Assembly: GCF_000613445.1 (NCBI RefSeq)
Contig: NZ_BAIZ01000016.1
Coordinates: 1 to 64,000 of the forward strand
Origin: Hoylesella shahii DSM 15611 = JCM 12083
Lineage (GTDB): Bacteria > Bacteroidota > Bacteroidia > Bacteroidales > Bacteroidaceae
DNA: 64,000 nt
Reading direction: 5' to 3'
The notes under the pieces are model-generated. The model was not told the origin of the DNA, ran no database searches, and saw nothing but the letters and a program-made list of their open reading frames with translations. Numbering within the stretch: position 1 is the first letter of the stretch; every line of letters starts with the position of its first letter. The translations under genes were made by a program, and so were the position numbers. Below are positions 10,721 to 20,475 of the stretch, one piece after another.

Positions 10721-10879
10721 AAAAAGCGTGTATGTAGAGAAAAATCTCAGACGTTGTTTGTCTGTTGCACCATGATTAAGACTAGAGGTGTATGTGTGCT
10801 GAGGCGCTCAACCTGTGAACGCAACAGCGCAGCAGGGGGAGAATAGTGGTGTGCAAAAGGCATTTGCGGCCCAACAAGC

Positions 10880-12390
10880 CTACAACAACACCTTCTTTTT
10901 AGCCTTACGGCTCTCGTTGCTCATTCTGTCTAGGGCCGTAACCACGTAAGTGTATTTCACTTCGCCTTTGTTGTAGGGCAATTTAATCCATTTGTCGTGA
11001 GTGATAGCCACTATCTTAGCAGGGTTCTCAATGTCGATATCCTCTCCAGGAGCAAAGCGATACACCACATACTTTTGTGCGAAGTCGCCCCAGCGTTTGC
11101 CTTTGGGCTCTTCCCAGAACAGAACAAGCCCATCTTCTGTCCATACAGCCTCAAGGTGTTTAGGTTTTTTGGGGCGTTTGTGGTCGATAAAAGGCATAAG
11201 CGGTTGCAGAGCTGGCGTCTTCCAATAGTAAGTTCGGAGTGCAGTTCCGTAGCTTCCCATGTTGTCGGCCACAGCTTTAGCATACCAAAGCACGGCACCT
11301 TGCACGTTGGGCAGCATTCTGCGCAACTTAAATTTAGCCTCCATCTGGTTGGTGGCAGGGTTCTTGAGGTCGGGTTCTTTAACCGTTTTCTCCACACTTT
11401 CTCCAATGTAGAGTGGTCGGTTGCCAGCATATTTATTCCACCAGATGGCCAGTGTTTGGTAGTCGGCAGCTGGATGGCCAATCTTCCAATACAGTTGTGG
11501 CACGCAATAGTCAACCCATCCTTTGTTTACCCATAAGAGAACGTCGGCGTAAAGGTCGTCGTAGTTTTGTAACCCACTTGTTGCGCTGCCGTTAACAGGG
11601 TCGGATTTTTTGTTACGGTAGATGCCAAACGGCGACACACCGAACTTAACCCAAGGTTTTCTATCTTTGATTGTTTGTCCTAGTTGCTGTACAAAGGCGC
11701 TCACATTGTTTCTTCGCCAGTCGTTTTTGTTGGCAAATCCGCCGCCATAGCGTCTAAATTCCTGGTCGTCGGCAATTGTTTGTCCAGCGGCAGGGTAAGG
11801 ATAAAAATAGTCGTCTATATGAATACCGTCAACATCATAACGCGTTACGATATCGTCTATCACGCGACAGATGTGTTCGCGGTTCTCAGGCAAACCGGGA
11901 TTGAGAATTAATTGTCCGTTGTATGCAAAGGTTCTGTTGGGATAGAGTGCAGCCACGTGGTTGCGAGCCAATGCCTTTGTACCAGCAGTTTTGGCCCGAT
12001 AGGATTTATCCATGCATGAAGCTCCATGCCACGGCGATGACATTGGGCAATCATCCATTTGAGCGGGTCCCAATAGGGTAGGGGCGCTTGGCCCTGAACG
12101 CCAGTTAAAAAACGGCTCCAAGGCTCAATCTTGCTTTCGTAAAAGGCATCACACTCTGGTCGTACCTGAAAGATAATGGCGTTAACACCATCGCGTTGTA
12201 GCTCGTCGAGTTGTTGTTTGAGAGTTTGTTGCATGGCTGCAGTGCTCATTCCTGTGAACTGTCCGTTCACTGTTTGTATCCATGCTCCCCTGAATTCTCG
12301 TTTGCTATGAAGCGAGGCTGCACGGAGTTGGGTTGCGCCCGCTAGCAACATGGTAGCCAAAAGAGTGGCTATCATCATTAATTTTTTCAT
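10880..12390 (-). CDS. GHL10-family glycoside hydrolase-like protein (frameshifted)
   Basis: About 504 codons once one base is restored near 12013, where HAWINP is followed in the next frame by YRAKTAGTKALARNHV. Signal peptide at the start (MKKLMMIATLLATMLLAGA). The GHL10 (DUF187) barrel shows REFRGAWIQTV, NAIIFQVRPECDAFYES, YDVDGIHIDDYFYPYP and WVDYCVPQLYW. A C-terminal fibronectin-like region (VWTEDGLVLFWEEP, YVVYRF, YTYVVTALDRMSNESRKAKKK) follows. Proteins of this family are exported and thought to act on cell-wall or surface glycans; the substrate cannot be read from sequence. It stands alone, with a possible -7 box TAATTTTG just upstream. Confidence 0.85.
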
Positions 12391-12581
12391 TTCCTATTAA
12401 TGTTTTCGTGCAAAATTAGTCAAAATATACGTAAAAACAGCCTTTGCGGATGTAATATTGTTTAAGAATGTAGCCTCTTTTGCGTGTGGCCTTAGGCGAT
12501 ATTGTATTATTGTATGATTGAAGATGTTTGTTTGAAATGGTGAAAATCGCTGTCTCTTAGTTTGCTGCGACGTTGAAAAGG

Positions 12582-13166
12582 CTATTGAAAAGACAACTTT
12601 TTAAGTCGGTTGCGAAGCTCTTCAGCCTTTGAACGCACAATGCTCAACTTTATTTCGCAGGTGTTTTCGAAGTCGGTAGACACAATTTGAGCGTCCGACT
12701 CCTTTACAACACGCATCACACTGTTCATCATCACATAGGGAAAGGAGAAAGTAACGATTTCTTCTATCAGCTTACTTACCGCAGGTGTGTTGTCGATGGC
12801 TAGTGCAGCAGCTGTGCGATAAGCAACGATAAGCCCGCCCGTACCAAGGTTTACGCCACCATAATAACGCACCACCACCACGAGAATGTTGGTTAGCTCG
12901 CGACTGTTTATTTGTCCGAGTATGGGCTTGCCAGCCGTGCTGCTAGGTTCGCCATCGTCGTTGGCTCTGAAATCCAGTCGCTCAGGGCCAAGCATGTAGG
13001 CATAGCACACGTGCCGAGCATCGTAATGTTGCTTACGATAGTTGGCCAGCAGGTCTTTTATTTGCTCAATCGAGTTCACGGGATGTGCATAGGCCAAAAA
13101 CTTACTTCGCTTCTCGGTGTAAACCCCTTGTCCTATATTGTCGATGGTTTTGTATTCGTCGTTCAT
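12582..13166 (-). CDS. YigZ family protein (UPF0029/IMPACT)
   Basis: Starting at MNDEYKTI gives a 194-residue protein of usual length for the family; an upstream ATG at 13193 would add nine residues. Motifs: KRSKFLAYAHPV, DARHVCYAYMLG, RANDDGEPSSTAGKPILGQI, and LVVVVRYYGGVNLGTGGLI, the hallmark of the IMPACT/YigZ N-terminal domain. The C-terminal part is the small ferredoxin-like DUF1949-type domain. The cellular role of YigZ in bacteria is unsettled; a link to translation is suggested by the eukaryotic homologue. A TAACTTTG box lies upstream. Confidence 0.9.
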   Translation of the reverse strand: MNDEYKTIDNIGQGVYTEKRSKFLAYAHPVNSIEQIKDLLANYRKQHYDARHVCYAYMLGPERLDFRANDDGEPSSTAGKPILGQINSRELTNILVVVVRYYGGVNLGTGGLIVAYRTAAALAIDNTPAVSKLIEEIVTFSFPYVMMNSVMRVVKESDAQIVSTDFENTCEIKLSIVRSKAEELRNRLKKLSFQ

Positions 13167-13216
13167 CCTTTTTATGTGTTGCAGCATGCCCATGCAGAAA
13201 TATAAAGGGCACCTTG

Positions 13217-13224
13217 CAAAGTTA
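13217..13224 (-). promoter_or_regulatory. -7 box of the YigZ-family gene
   Basis: TAACTTTG on the minus strand, about 50 bp upstream of the chosen start. The expected -33 site reads TTCG rather than TTTG. Confidence 0.5.
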
Positions 13225-13299
13225 ATACAAAAAGAATGATAAGGCGAAGAAAGTTGATAGTTTGTTTGGAGTGTTGATGAGTTATAGGGGAAAACTTGT

Positions 13300-13350
13300 G
13301 TTTCTAGGTGTATTCGGCGTTTCTAGTATTTCTTGGTGTTTCAGTAATCT
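13300..13350. repeat. TTTCTAG-type short tandem repeat
   Basis: Successive 9-10 nt units TTTCTAGGTG, TATTCGGCG, TTTCTAGTAT, TTCTTGGTG, TTTCAGTAAT. The same kind of unit occurs at 31423-31512. The rest of 13225-13443 shows nothing coding. Confidence 0.5.
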
Positions 13351-13443
13351 TAAAAAGTTCAATTAATACTATTTTTTCAGGTTATTGGATATAAAAGCAA
13401 TGTGTTTATGTGTGAATTTGTCTTTAGGTATAGAGCAAAACAA

Positions 13444-13495
13444 GCCGTGGACAGCTTTCTGCGCTTAATAGCGCACGCAAAAGCTTGTCCACGGC
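13444..13495 (-). terminator. Terminator of the serC-serA-DUF1015 operon
   Basis: GCCGTGGACA pairs with TGTCCACGGC, with further pairing of AGCTTT/AAAGCT inside. On the minus strand the stem is followed by TTGTTTTG. It lies 18 bp after the DUF1015 stop. Confidence 0.7.
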
Positions 13496-13512
13496 CATAA
13501 AGTGTAGGTGTG

Positions 13513-14766
13513 TTAGTCGCTAAGTTTGTGTATAACAAGGCCCGAGCGCAGTTTAGGTTCGAACCAAGTAGCCTTTGGTGGCATAATCTTACCGCTGTCG
13601 GCGATGTCCATAATCTGTTGCATTGATACAGGATATAGCGCCAAAGCCATCTTCATTTCGCCACTATCAACGCGTTCTTTCAGTTCGTTTAGGCCACGAA
13701 TGCCACCCACGAAGTCGATGCGCTTGTCGGTACGAAGGTCTTTGATGCCCAAAATCTCATCGAGTATAAGCCGGCTAGAAATATCAACGTCGAGCACGCC
13801 AATGGGGTCGGCATCGTTATACGTGCCTTTCTTTGCCGTGAGGCTGTACCATTCTCCGTCAAGATAGAGTGAGAAATTGTGCAATCCCGTGGGATGATAC
13901 ATTTCTTTACCCATCTTTTTAACATCAAAGTTTTGTTCCAGCTTCTCCAAGAATTGAGCAGAAGTAAGTCCGTTAAGGTCTTTCACCACACGGTTATAGT
14001 CCAAGATGGTGAGTTGTGATGCTTGGAAGCACACAGCCATGAAGTAATTATACTCCTCGTCACCCTTATGATTAGAGTTGTTCTTAGCCTTTTCTGCGCC
14101 AACAAGAGCGGCAGCTGCCGAACGATGGTGTCCGTCGGCGATGTAAAGAGCGGGCATCTTGGCGAATTCTTTTGTGATAACGTCGATGTCGTTAGCATCG
14201 CTGATAACCCAGAATTGGTGTCCGAAGCCGTCGATAGGTGCAATAAAATCGTATTCAGGAGCGTGGTTCTTAACGTATTTGTTGATGAGTTCGTCGAGAA
14301 CCTTATTATCAGGATAGGCAAAGAATACAGGTTCTATGTTGGCGTCGTTCACGCGAACATGCTTCATGCGGTCTTCTTCCTTGTCCTTACGGGTCAGTTC
14401 GTGCTTCTTAATCGTTCCGTTGAGATAGTCGTCAACGAATGCACCCACCACCAAACCATACTGCGTTTTGCCGTTCATGGTTTGTGCGTAAATGTAATAC
14501 GAGGGTTTTTCGTCTTGCACCAGCCATCCCTTATCTTGGAATTTTTTGAAGTTGTTGGCTGCTTGCTCGTAAACTTTGGGGTCGTATTCCGAGGTTTCGG
14601 GTGAGAAATCAATTTCTGGTTTAATGATATGATACAAGCTCATTTCGTTATCGCCAGCTTCTACGCGAGCCTCTTCAGAGCTAAGTACGTCGTAGGGACG
14701 CGATTCCACCTTCTCAACCAAGTCTTTTGGGGGGCGGATACCTTTAAATGGTCTTATCGTTGCCAT
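13513..14766 (-). CDS. DUF1015 family protein of the serine operon
   Basis: A 417-residue cytoplasmic protein, start MATIRPFKGIRPPKDLVEKV. Family marks are RPYDVLSSEEA, the central YIADGHHRSAAAALVGAEKA, and YFMAVCFQASQLTILDYNRVV. It is the third gene after serC and serA with a 10-bp gap to serA; this order recurs in Bacteroidales. DUF1015 proteins share the ADGHHR motif and have been compared with ParB-like and SbnI-type free-serine kinases. A role in serine or phosphoserine metabolism is therefore plausible but not shown here. Confidence 0.9.
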   Translation of the reverse strand: MATIRPFKGIRPPKDLVEKVESRPYDVLSSEEARVEAGDNEMSLYHIIKPEIDFSPETSEYDPKVYEQAANNFKKFQDKGWLVQDEKPSYYIYAQTMNGKTQYGLVVGAFVDDYLNGTIKKHELTRKDKEEDRMKHVRVNDANIEPVFFAYPDNKVLDELINKYVKNHAPEYDFIAPIDGFGHQFWVISDANDIDVITKEFAKMPALYIADGHHRSAAAALVGAEKAKNNSNHKGDEEYNYFMAVCFQASQLTILDYNRVVKDLNGLTSAQFLEKLEQNFDVKKMGKEMYHPTGLHNFSLYLDGEWYSLTAKKGTYNDADPIGVLDVDISSRLILDEILGIKDLRTDKRIDFVGGIRGLNELKERVDSGEMKMALALYPVSMQQIMDIADSGKIMPPKATWFEPKLRSGLVIHKLSD

Positions 14767-14776
14767 AGTTCGTGTA

Positions 14777-15694
14777 TTATTTGTTTACTTGGAACTTGGT
14801 GCATCCATCAGCGAAGTATGCATTAATTTGCTTGGCTGCAGCCAGTCCAGCATTGAAGTTAGCCTCTGCTGTTTGTGCACCCATCTTCTTAGGTGTGCTG
14901 AAATATCTTCCTTCCAGCTTAGCAAAGTCGGCATCAGCGTCGGGTTTGATGTCGGTAACAAACTTCAAATCTTCGCGTTCAGTCATCAATTTGAGCAGCT
15001 CGGGCTCATTAATAACCTCCTTACGAGCGGTGTTTACTAGGATACCACCTTTAGGTAAGCGATTTACGAGTGCGTAGTTGATGCTTTGTTTTGTTTCGGG
15101 AGTTGCGGGGATGTGCAAGCTCACGATGTTGCATAGCTCGAACAGAGCTTCTTGGCTAGCCACAGCGTGTACGCCAGCCTCTTCGATAACGTTGGCAGGG
15201 CAGAAAGCATCGTAAGCGTAAACGTCCATTCCGAAGCCTTTGGCGATGCGAGCCACGTTGCGTCCAACATTTCCAAATGCCAGCAACCCCAGTTTCTTAC
15301 CGATGAGTTCTGAACCCGATTTGCCATTATAAAAAGCTCTAACGGCATAAACAAGCAAACCAAGAACAAGCTCAGCAACAGCGTTAGCGTTTTGTCCAGG
15401 AGTGTTTTCTACGATAATACCTTTCTCTTTGGCATAAGCAGTGTCGATTGAGTCGTAGCCAGCACCAGCTCTAACGATAATTTTCAATTTAGGAGCAGCG
15501 TCCATAATCTCGGGAGTAATTTTGTCGGAGCGCACAATCATGGCTTCAACATCTTTCACTGCGTCGAGCAATTGAGCAAGTTCTGTATATTTTTCTAGCA
15601 AAACAAGTTCGTGTCCTGCTTTTTCAATTTCTTCTTTAATGGCTTTAACCGCGTTGGCGGCAAAAGGTTTCTCGGTAGCAACAAGTACCCTCAT
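14777..15694 (-). CDS. serA: D-3-phosphoglycerate dehydrogenase
   Basis: A 305-residue NAD-dependent D-isomer 2-hydroxyacid dehydrogenase, first enzyme of the phosphorylated serine pathway (3-phosphoglycerate to 3-phosphohydroxypyruvate). Visible motifs: GAGYDSIDTAYAKEKGI, VENTPGQNANAVAELVLGLL, the nucleotide fold GLLAFGNVGRNVARIAKGFG, and SLHIPATPETKQSINY. It is the short form without the C-terminal ACT domain, so the usual serine feedback domain is absent. It lies 97 bp behind serC, with a terminator-like hairpin in the gap, and 10 bp ahead of DUF1015. Confidence 0.92.
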   Translation of the reverse strand: MRVLVATEKPFAANAVKAIKEEIEKAGHELVLLEKYTELAQLLDAVKDVEAMIVRSDKITPEIMDAAPKLKIIVRAGAGYDSIDTAYAKEKGIIVENTPGQNANAVAELVLGLLVYAVRAFYNGKSGSELIGKKLGLLAFGNVGRNVARIAKGFGMDVYAYDAFCPANVIEEAGVHAVASQEALFELCNIVSLHIPATPETKQSINYALVNRLPKGGILVNTARKEVINEPELLKLMTEREDLKFVTDIKPDADADFAKLEGRYFSTPKKMGAQTAEANFNAGLAAAKQINAYFADGCTKFQVNK

Positions 15695-15719
15695 AAGGAA
15701 AACAGTTATTTAGTTAGGT

Positions 15720-15762
15720 AAAAAAAGTGTGGGTCTAGGTCTGACTGCGACCCCAGACCCAC
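15720..15762 (-). terminator. Terminator-like hairpin between serC and serA
   Basis: On the minus strand GTGGGTCT pairs with AGACCCAC across an 18-nt loop, then AC and seven T residues. It sits inside an otherwise co-directional operon and could end part of the serC transcripts before serA. Confidence 0.7.
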
Positions 15763-15791
15763 CTAATTGAATACGAAAATCTATATGTAGC

Positions 15792-16859
15792 TTAGAGTTT
15801 TGCTTCGAACTCTTTCATGCAAGCAGCAAATGCTTCAGCGCCTTCGATGCTCATAGCGTTATAGCAGCTAGCACGGAAGCCACCAACATCGCGGTGACCC
15901 TTGATGCCCACCATACCCTTTTGGGTTGCAAACTCCATGAAAGGCTTCTCCAGTTCGGCGAAGTCTTCGTTCATAACGAAGCAGATGTTCATCAATGAGC
16001 GGTCTTCTTCCTTAACGGTGCCACGGAATAAGCGGTTGCGGTCGATTTCATCATAGATAATCTTCGCTCTTTCGATAGCCTTTTTGTCCATTGCTTCAAC
16101 GCCACCCGACTTCTTAATCCAGCGAAGTGTTTCGAGTGCACAGTAGATAGGAACAACGGGAGGCGTGTTAAACATCGAACCCTTGTCAACATGTGTGCGA
16201 TAGTCGAGCATGGTTGGGATTTGGCGAGGAGCGCGACCCAACTTCTCATCTTTCACGATGATAACGGTAACACCAGCCATAGCCAAGTTCTTTTGCGCAC
16301 CAGCGTAGATACAATCGTATTTAGATACGTCAACGGGGCGGCTGAAAATGTCTGACGACATGTCACCAATAAGTGGGATGGGTGAGTCTATTTCTTTGCG
16401 GATTTCAGTTCCGTAGATAGTGTTATTGGTTGTAACGTGTAGGTAGTCGGCATCTGTGGGGATGTCAAACACCTTAGGAATGTAAGTAAAGTTAGCATCA
16501 GCCGATGTTGCTACTTCCACAACTTCGCCATAAAGCTTAGCTTCTTTCATTGATTTTTTAGCCCAAACACCAGTATTGAGGTAAGCAGCCTTCTTAATAA
16601 GGAAGTTGCAAGGCACTTGGGTGAACTGTAACGAAGCACCGCCACCGAGGAAAATAACAGAATATCCTTCGGGAACGTTGAGCAATTCTTTGATTAAGGC
16701 AACGGCCTCATCAAGAACTGGTTGAAAATCCTTTGATCTGTGGCTAATCTCCATCAGAGAAAGTCCAGAACCATTAAAGTCTAAAACTTGCTTCGCCGTG
16801 TTCTCGATAACTTCTCTAGGTAGGATTGAGGGACCGGCATTGAAATTGTACTTCTTCAT
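15792..16859 (-). CDS. serC: Phosphoserine aminotransferase
   Basis: A 355-residue PLP enzyme that converts 3-phosphohydroxypyruvate and glutamate to phosphoserine. Start [18 protein letters not shown]; signature regions [53 protein letters not shown], and the PLP lysine in [13 protein letters not shown]. The C-terminus [20 protein letters not shown] binds the phosphate. First gene of the serC-serA-DUF1015 operon. No serB is in the window. Confidence 0.96.
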   Translation of the reverse strand: MKKYNFNAGPSILPREVIENTAKQVLDFNGSGLSLMEISHRSKDFQPVLDEAVALIKELLNVPEGYSVIFLGGGASLQFTQVPCNFLIKKAAYLNTGVWAKKSMKEAKLYGEVVEVATSADANFTYIPKVFDIPTDADYLHVTTNNTIYGTEIRKEIDSPIPLIGDMSSDIFSRPVDVSKYDCIYAGAQKNLAMAGVTVIIVKDEKLGRAPRQIPTMLDYRTHVDKGSMFNTPPVVPIYCALETLRWIKKSGGVEAMDKKAIERAKIIYDEIDRNRLFRGTVKEEDRSLMNICFVMNEDFAELEKPFMEFATQKGMVGIKGHRDVGGFRASCYNAMSIEGAEAFAACMKEFEAKL

Positions 16860-17320
16860 ATCTGTTTATGTTTTTAGTTATATAGACTAATCTGTGGCGT
16901 GCGCTGAAATGCTTCTGCGGTGCAGAAATCATTGTTCTTTTCTAGCCTTCATGGTGCTGGGCTTTTGCTTGGCTTCTTTTGCTTTTCCTTTCTGTTGTTT
17001 TGCTAGTCATTTTTCATCAGGAAGTTAGCAAGGTGTTGCTAGGTTCAAGCCTTTTATCCATTAGGGGAGGTTTTTAGAACGCGCTTTAATTGTCATCAGG
17101 TAGTTGATGGTGCGAAGATAGTTTTTTTTGCTTTCCCCGCCAAATTTTTTTGTAGTTATTTTTCGCTAACAAAGGGCGATGGGTTTAATGATTTTGTAAT
17201 GAAATATATTGCAAATGTAAAATATGTTGCAAATAGTAACGAAAATGCCTTTAACAAGATAACACGAATTTATTGTTTGCGTATGTCAATTGTCTTTTTG
17301 ATACTCTGTTTAAATTTGTA
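16860..17320. other. Gene-free stretch upstream of serC
   Basis: AT-rich with no credible ORF. TATCTTCG (minus strand, 17120-17113) is a weak -7 candidate, but no TTTG stands at the right distance. I see no riboswitch or repeat. Confidence 0.4.
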
Positions 17321-17367
17321 AAAAAGCGCGACTATTAACCATTTCAAGGCTTTTAGTCGCGCTTTTT
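17321..17367. terminator. Bidirectional terminator
   Basis: AAAAAGCGCGACTA and TAGTCGCGCTTTTT form a perfect 14-bp stem whose ends supply U-runs on both strands. It ends the nitroreductase transcript on the minus strand. Confidence 0.85.
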
Positions 17368-17403
17368 AGTGTTTTAGGGATGTTTTTGGATGGCTGTTCA
17401 AGG

Positions 17404-17913
17404 TTAGAAACGAGACGTTATTTGGCTCATTTCTTTGCGTGGTGATGGTTTGTTAGGTGTGTTTGCTGGGTAGCCAATTGGCAAGATGGCCACGGGATGC
17501 CATTGTTCACCGAGGGGGAATGCTGCTTGCAGCGCCTTCACATCAAAGTTACACACCCAGCAACTGCCTAGTTCTAAGGCCGATGCAGCCAGACAAATGT
17601 GCTCTGTGGCAATGGCCGCATCGATGTCGGCGTGGTTTTTTTCATCCTCTTCACGCCTCCAGGCTTGTTCGTTTGCCGCATATATAATAATGTATAGTGG
17701 GGCTTGTTTTATCCAATCGCGGTTATAACATTGCTGCACCTTGTTTCGGGCTTCTGCTGTTTCTACCACAACGAAGTGCCATGGTTGTTTGTTGCAAGCC
17801 GAGGGAGCACGTCTTGCACATTCCAAAAGATAGTTTATCTTTTCTTCTTCCACCGCTTGCGCACTGAAGGCGCGTGTTGAATAGCGTTCTTTTGTCAATT
17901 CTAGAAAGTTCAT
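17404..17913 (-). CDS. Nitroreductase family protein
   Basis: About 169 residues from MNFLELTKERYSTRAFS; an ATG two codons upstream is equally possible. Family marks of FMN-dependent nitroreductases: ERYSTRAF at the start, ARRAPSACNKQPWHFVVV (phosphate-binding loop), HADIDAAIATEHICLAASALELGSCW, and the tail VAILPIGYPANTPNKPSPRK. These enzymes use NAD(P)H to reduce quinones or nitro compounds; the true substrate is not evident. Monocistronic, with a strong terminator just downstream. Confidence 0.9.
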   Translation of the reverse strand: MNFLELTKERYSTRAFSAQAVEEEKINYLLECARRAPSACNKQPWHFVVVETAEARNKVQQCYNRDWIKQAPLYIIIYAANEQAWRREEDEKNHADIDAAIATEHICLAASALELGSCWVCNFDVKALQAAFPLGEQWHPVAILPIGYPANTPNKPSPRKEMSQITSRF

Positions 17914-18092
17914 TTGCATGGTTGTTTTTAGGGGTTCAACATATTATGCACCCACAAAGTTAGCATTCTTTTATCAGTTCACCCTTGTTTCTGCCTTGTC
18001 TTTTAGTTTTTTCTTCGCTAAATAATGCTTTTTGCCAATGCCTCAAATACAGTTAGCCCATCAAGCTGATACCATATTAAAAATAAAATTCC

Positions 18093-18100
18093 TAACTTTG
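18093..18100 (+). promoter_or_regulatory. -7 box of topB
   Basis: TAACTTTG, 23 bp upstream of the topB start. A matching -33 TTTG is not seen. Confidence 0.5.
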
Positions 18101-18123
18101 TAGTCGTAATTCGATAAAACAAG

Positions 18124-20181
18124 ATGATAGTTTGTATAGCCGAGAAACCTAGTGTGGCACGCGACATCGCCTCTGTGATTGGCGCAACTGCTCAACGCGA
18201 TGGATATATGGAGGGAAATGGGTATCAGGTGACCTGGACTTTTGGACACCTCTGCACCCTAAAAGAACCCAACGACTACACCGATAATTGGAAAAGGTGG
18301 AGTCTGGGGGCACTCCCCATGATACCCCAACGCTTCGGCATTAAGCTAATTGAAGACCGTGGTATCGAAAAACAATTTCAAGTGATTGAACGTTTGATGC
18401 AAAATGCCGACGAGATTGTGAACTGCGGCGATGCCGGACAGGAGGGCGAACTCATTCAACGATGGGTGATGCAGAAGGCGCAAGCTAAATGTCCCGTGAA
18501 GCGGTTGTGGATTTCGTCGCTCACAGAGGAAGCCATCAAACAGGGTTTTGCCAATCTTAAAGACCAAAGCGAATACCAACCGCTTTATCTTGCAGGACTT
18601 AGTCGTGCCATTGGTGATTGGATTCTGGGCATGAATGCCACGCGACTCTACACCCTAAAGTACGGACACAACCGACAAGTGCTAAGCATTGGACGTGTGC
18701 AAACACCTACTTTGGCCCTCATTGTTAATCGGCAATACGAGATTGATAATTTTAAACCCGAGGCTTATTGGGTGCTTTCAACCATCTATCGCGACACCTT
18801 GTTCACCGCCACAACTGGTAAATTCACCAATAAGGAAGAGGGAGAACGCGCCTTTGCCACCATTGCCAATAAAGATTTTGAAATTACGGATGTGGTTAAG
18901 AAGAAAGGAACCGAGGCTCCGCCCCATCTTTTCGACCTTACCTCGCTGCAAGTGGAATGTAATCGCAAGTTTGGCTATTCGGCAGAAACCACGCTCAACC
19001 TCATTCAAAGCCTCTACGAGAAGAAGCTTACCACCTATCCACGCGTTGACACCCAATATCTTAGTGATGATATCTACCCCAAATGTCCGCTTATATTAAA
19101 AGGTGTGAGGGGATACGAAGAGTTTACCCAGCCACTGATGGGTAAGCCTTTAAACAAAAGTAAGAAGGTGTTCGACTCCTCAAAGGTTACCGACCACCAT
19201 GCCATCATACCCACAGGCGTTGCTGCAGGAGGGCTTTCGGATATGGAGAGCAATGTGTACGACTTGGTTACACGTCGTTTCATCTCGGTGTTTTATCCCG
19301 ATTGCAAGTTTTCTACCACTGCCGTTACGGGTAAGGTAGACGATGTTGAACTCAAAGCCACGGGCAAAGAAATTCTCGAACAGGGATGGCGCATGCTCTA
19401 TAGTAAGGATGCCAACAACACCAACAACGATGAAGACAACCCTAAACCCGCGGCCGAAGAAAGCACGTTGCCCACTTTTACCAAGGGAGAAAAGGGGCCA
19501 CACACACCTACTTTGAGCGAAAAGTGGACCGTTCCGCCAAAGTTCTACACCGAGGCCACGCTCTTGCGTGCAATGGAAACGGCTGGAAAGTTTGTTGATG
19601 ATGAGGAATTACGCAGTGCACTGAAAGAAAATGGCATTGGCCGACCTTCTTCGCGCGCTGGTATTATCGAGACTTTGTTTAAGAGACACTATATCCGCCG
19701 CGAGCGGAAAAACCTTTTGCCCACTAAAACTGGTATTGAATTGATTGGCATCATTCGCGAAGAACTGCTCAAAAGTTGCGAATTAACGGGTATTTGGGAA
19801 AAGAAATTGCGCGACATCGAACATGGTAAGTACGACGCTCAGCAGTTTGTTAACGAACTGAAGGTGCAGATTACCGAAATTGTTAACGAGGTGTTGGGCG
19901 ATAACTCTCATCGTCAAATCACCATCACCACCGAAGACGACTTGAAAAAGACTATCGTTAAGAAGAAAACCACGACCCCTAAAACTAAATCTCCTGCTGC
20001 AACAAAGAAGCAAAGTGAGCCTCAAAGCCAACCTCTTCAAGCGCTGCCTGCCAACGATAGCATTGTGGGCACGTTATGTCCACAGTGTCAGCAGGGACAG
20101 ATTGTCAAAGGTAAAGGCGCCTACGGGTGCAGCAATTGGAAGGCGGGATGCAAGTTTCGTTTACCTTTTGGCGATGCCTAG
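18124..20181 (+). CDS. topB: DNA topoisomerase III
   Basis: A 685-residue type IA topoisomerase. The Toprim domain begins MIVCIAEKPSVARDIASVIG and has GDAGQEGELIQRWV, the acidic metal site. The catalytic tyrosine lies in KKLTTYPRVDTQYLSDD near residue 308. LRAMETAGKFVDDEE and GIGRPSSRAGIIETLF belong to the conserved DNA-binding core. A Lys/Thr/Pro-rich linker near 600-640 leads to a C-terminal zinc-ribbon-like domain (TLCPQCQQGQIVKGKGAYGC, then CKFRLPF). It relaxes and decatenates single-stranded-region DNA. Transcribed alone. Chromosomal topB in Bacteroidales looks like this; nothing nearby suggests a conjugative element. Confidence 0.96.
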   Translation: MIVCIAEKPSVARDIASVIGATAQRDGYMEGNGYQVTWTFGHLCTLKEPNDYTDNWKRWSLGALPMIPQRFGIKLIEDRGIEKQFQVIERLMQNADEIVNCGDAGQEGELIQRWVMQKAQAKCPVKRLWISSLTEEAIKQGFANLKDQSEYQPLYLAGLSRAIGDWILGMNATRLYTLKYGHNRQVLSIGRVQTPTLALIVNRQYEIDNFKPEAYWVLSTIYRDTLFTATTGKFTNKEEGERAFATIANKDFEITDVVKKKGTEAPPHLFDLTSLQVECNRKFGYSAETTLNLIQSLYEKKLTTYPRVDTQYLSDDIYPKCPLILKGVRGYEEFTQPLMGKPLNKSKKVFDSSKVTDHHAIIPTGVAAGGLSDMESNVYDLVTRRFISVFYPDCKFSTTAVTGKVDDVELKATGKEILEQGWRMLYSKDANNTNNDEDNPKPAAEESTLPTFTKGEKGPHTPTLSEKWTVPPKFYTEATLLRAMETAGKFVDDEELRSALKENGIGRPSSRAGIIETLFKRHYIRRERKNLLPTKTGIELIGIIREELLKSCELTGIWEKKLRDIEHGKYDAQQFVNELKVQITEIVNEVLGDNSHRQITITTEDDLKKTIVKKKTTTPKTKSPAATKKQSEPQSQPLQALPANDSIVGTLCPQCQQGQIVKGKGAYGCSNWKAGCKFRLPFGDA

Positions 20182-20475
20182 CCTTTTGGTTGTTCGCCTT
20201 TTTGCACTTCTTGCAATGTTACGCTACATACAATGGCATTAACCCAATCATAAATTATTGTTAAACCCAATGGCGAATGTAAACTTTTTAGCCGTTTTTT
20301 GTGTCTAAACTTACATAATAACATCCGGCGTACAAGCATAAAAGGGCGTATGAAGCGCACGCACATGAAGTGTAGCTGTTGGCAAACAACCTCATTCACC
20401 CCTCAATGTCTACATACAACCTACAACTAACGTAAAATGCCGCAAGGCGCAATCAACAATAAAGCACAATATATA

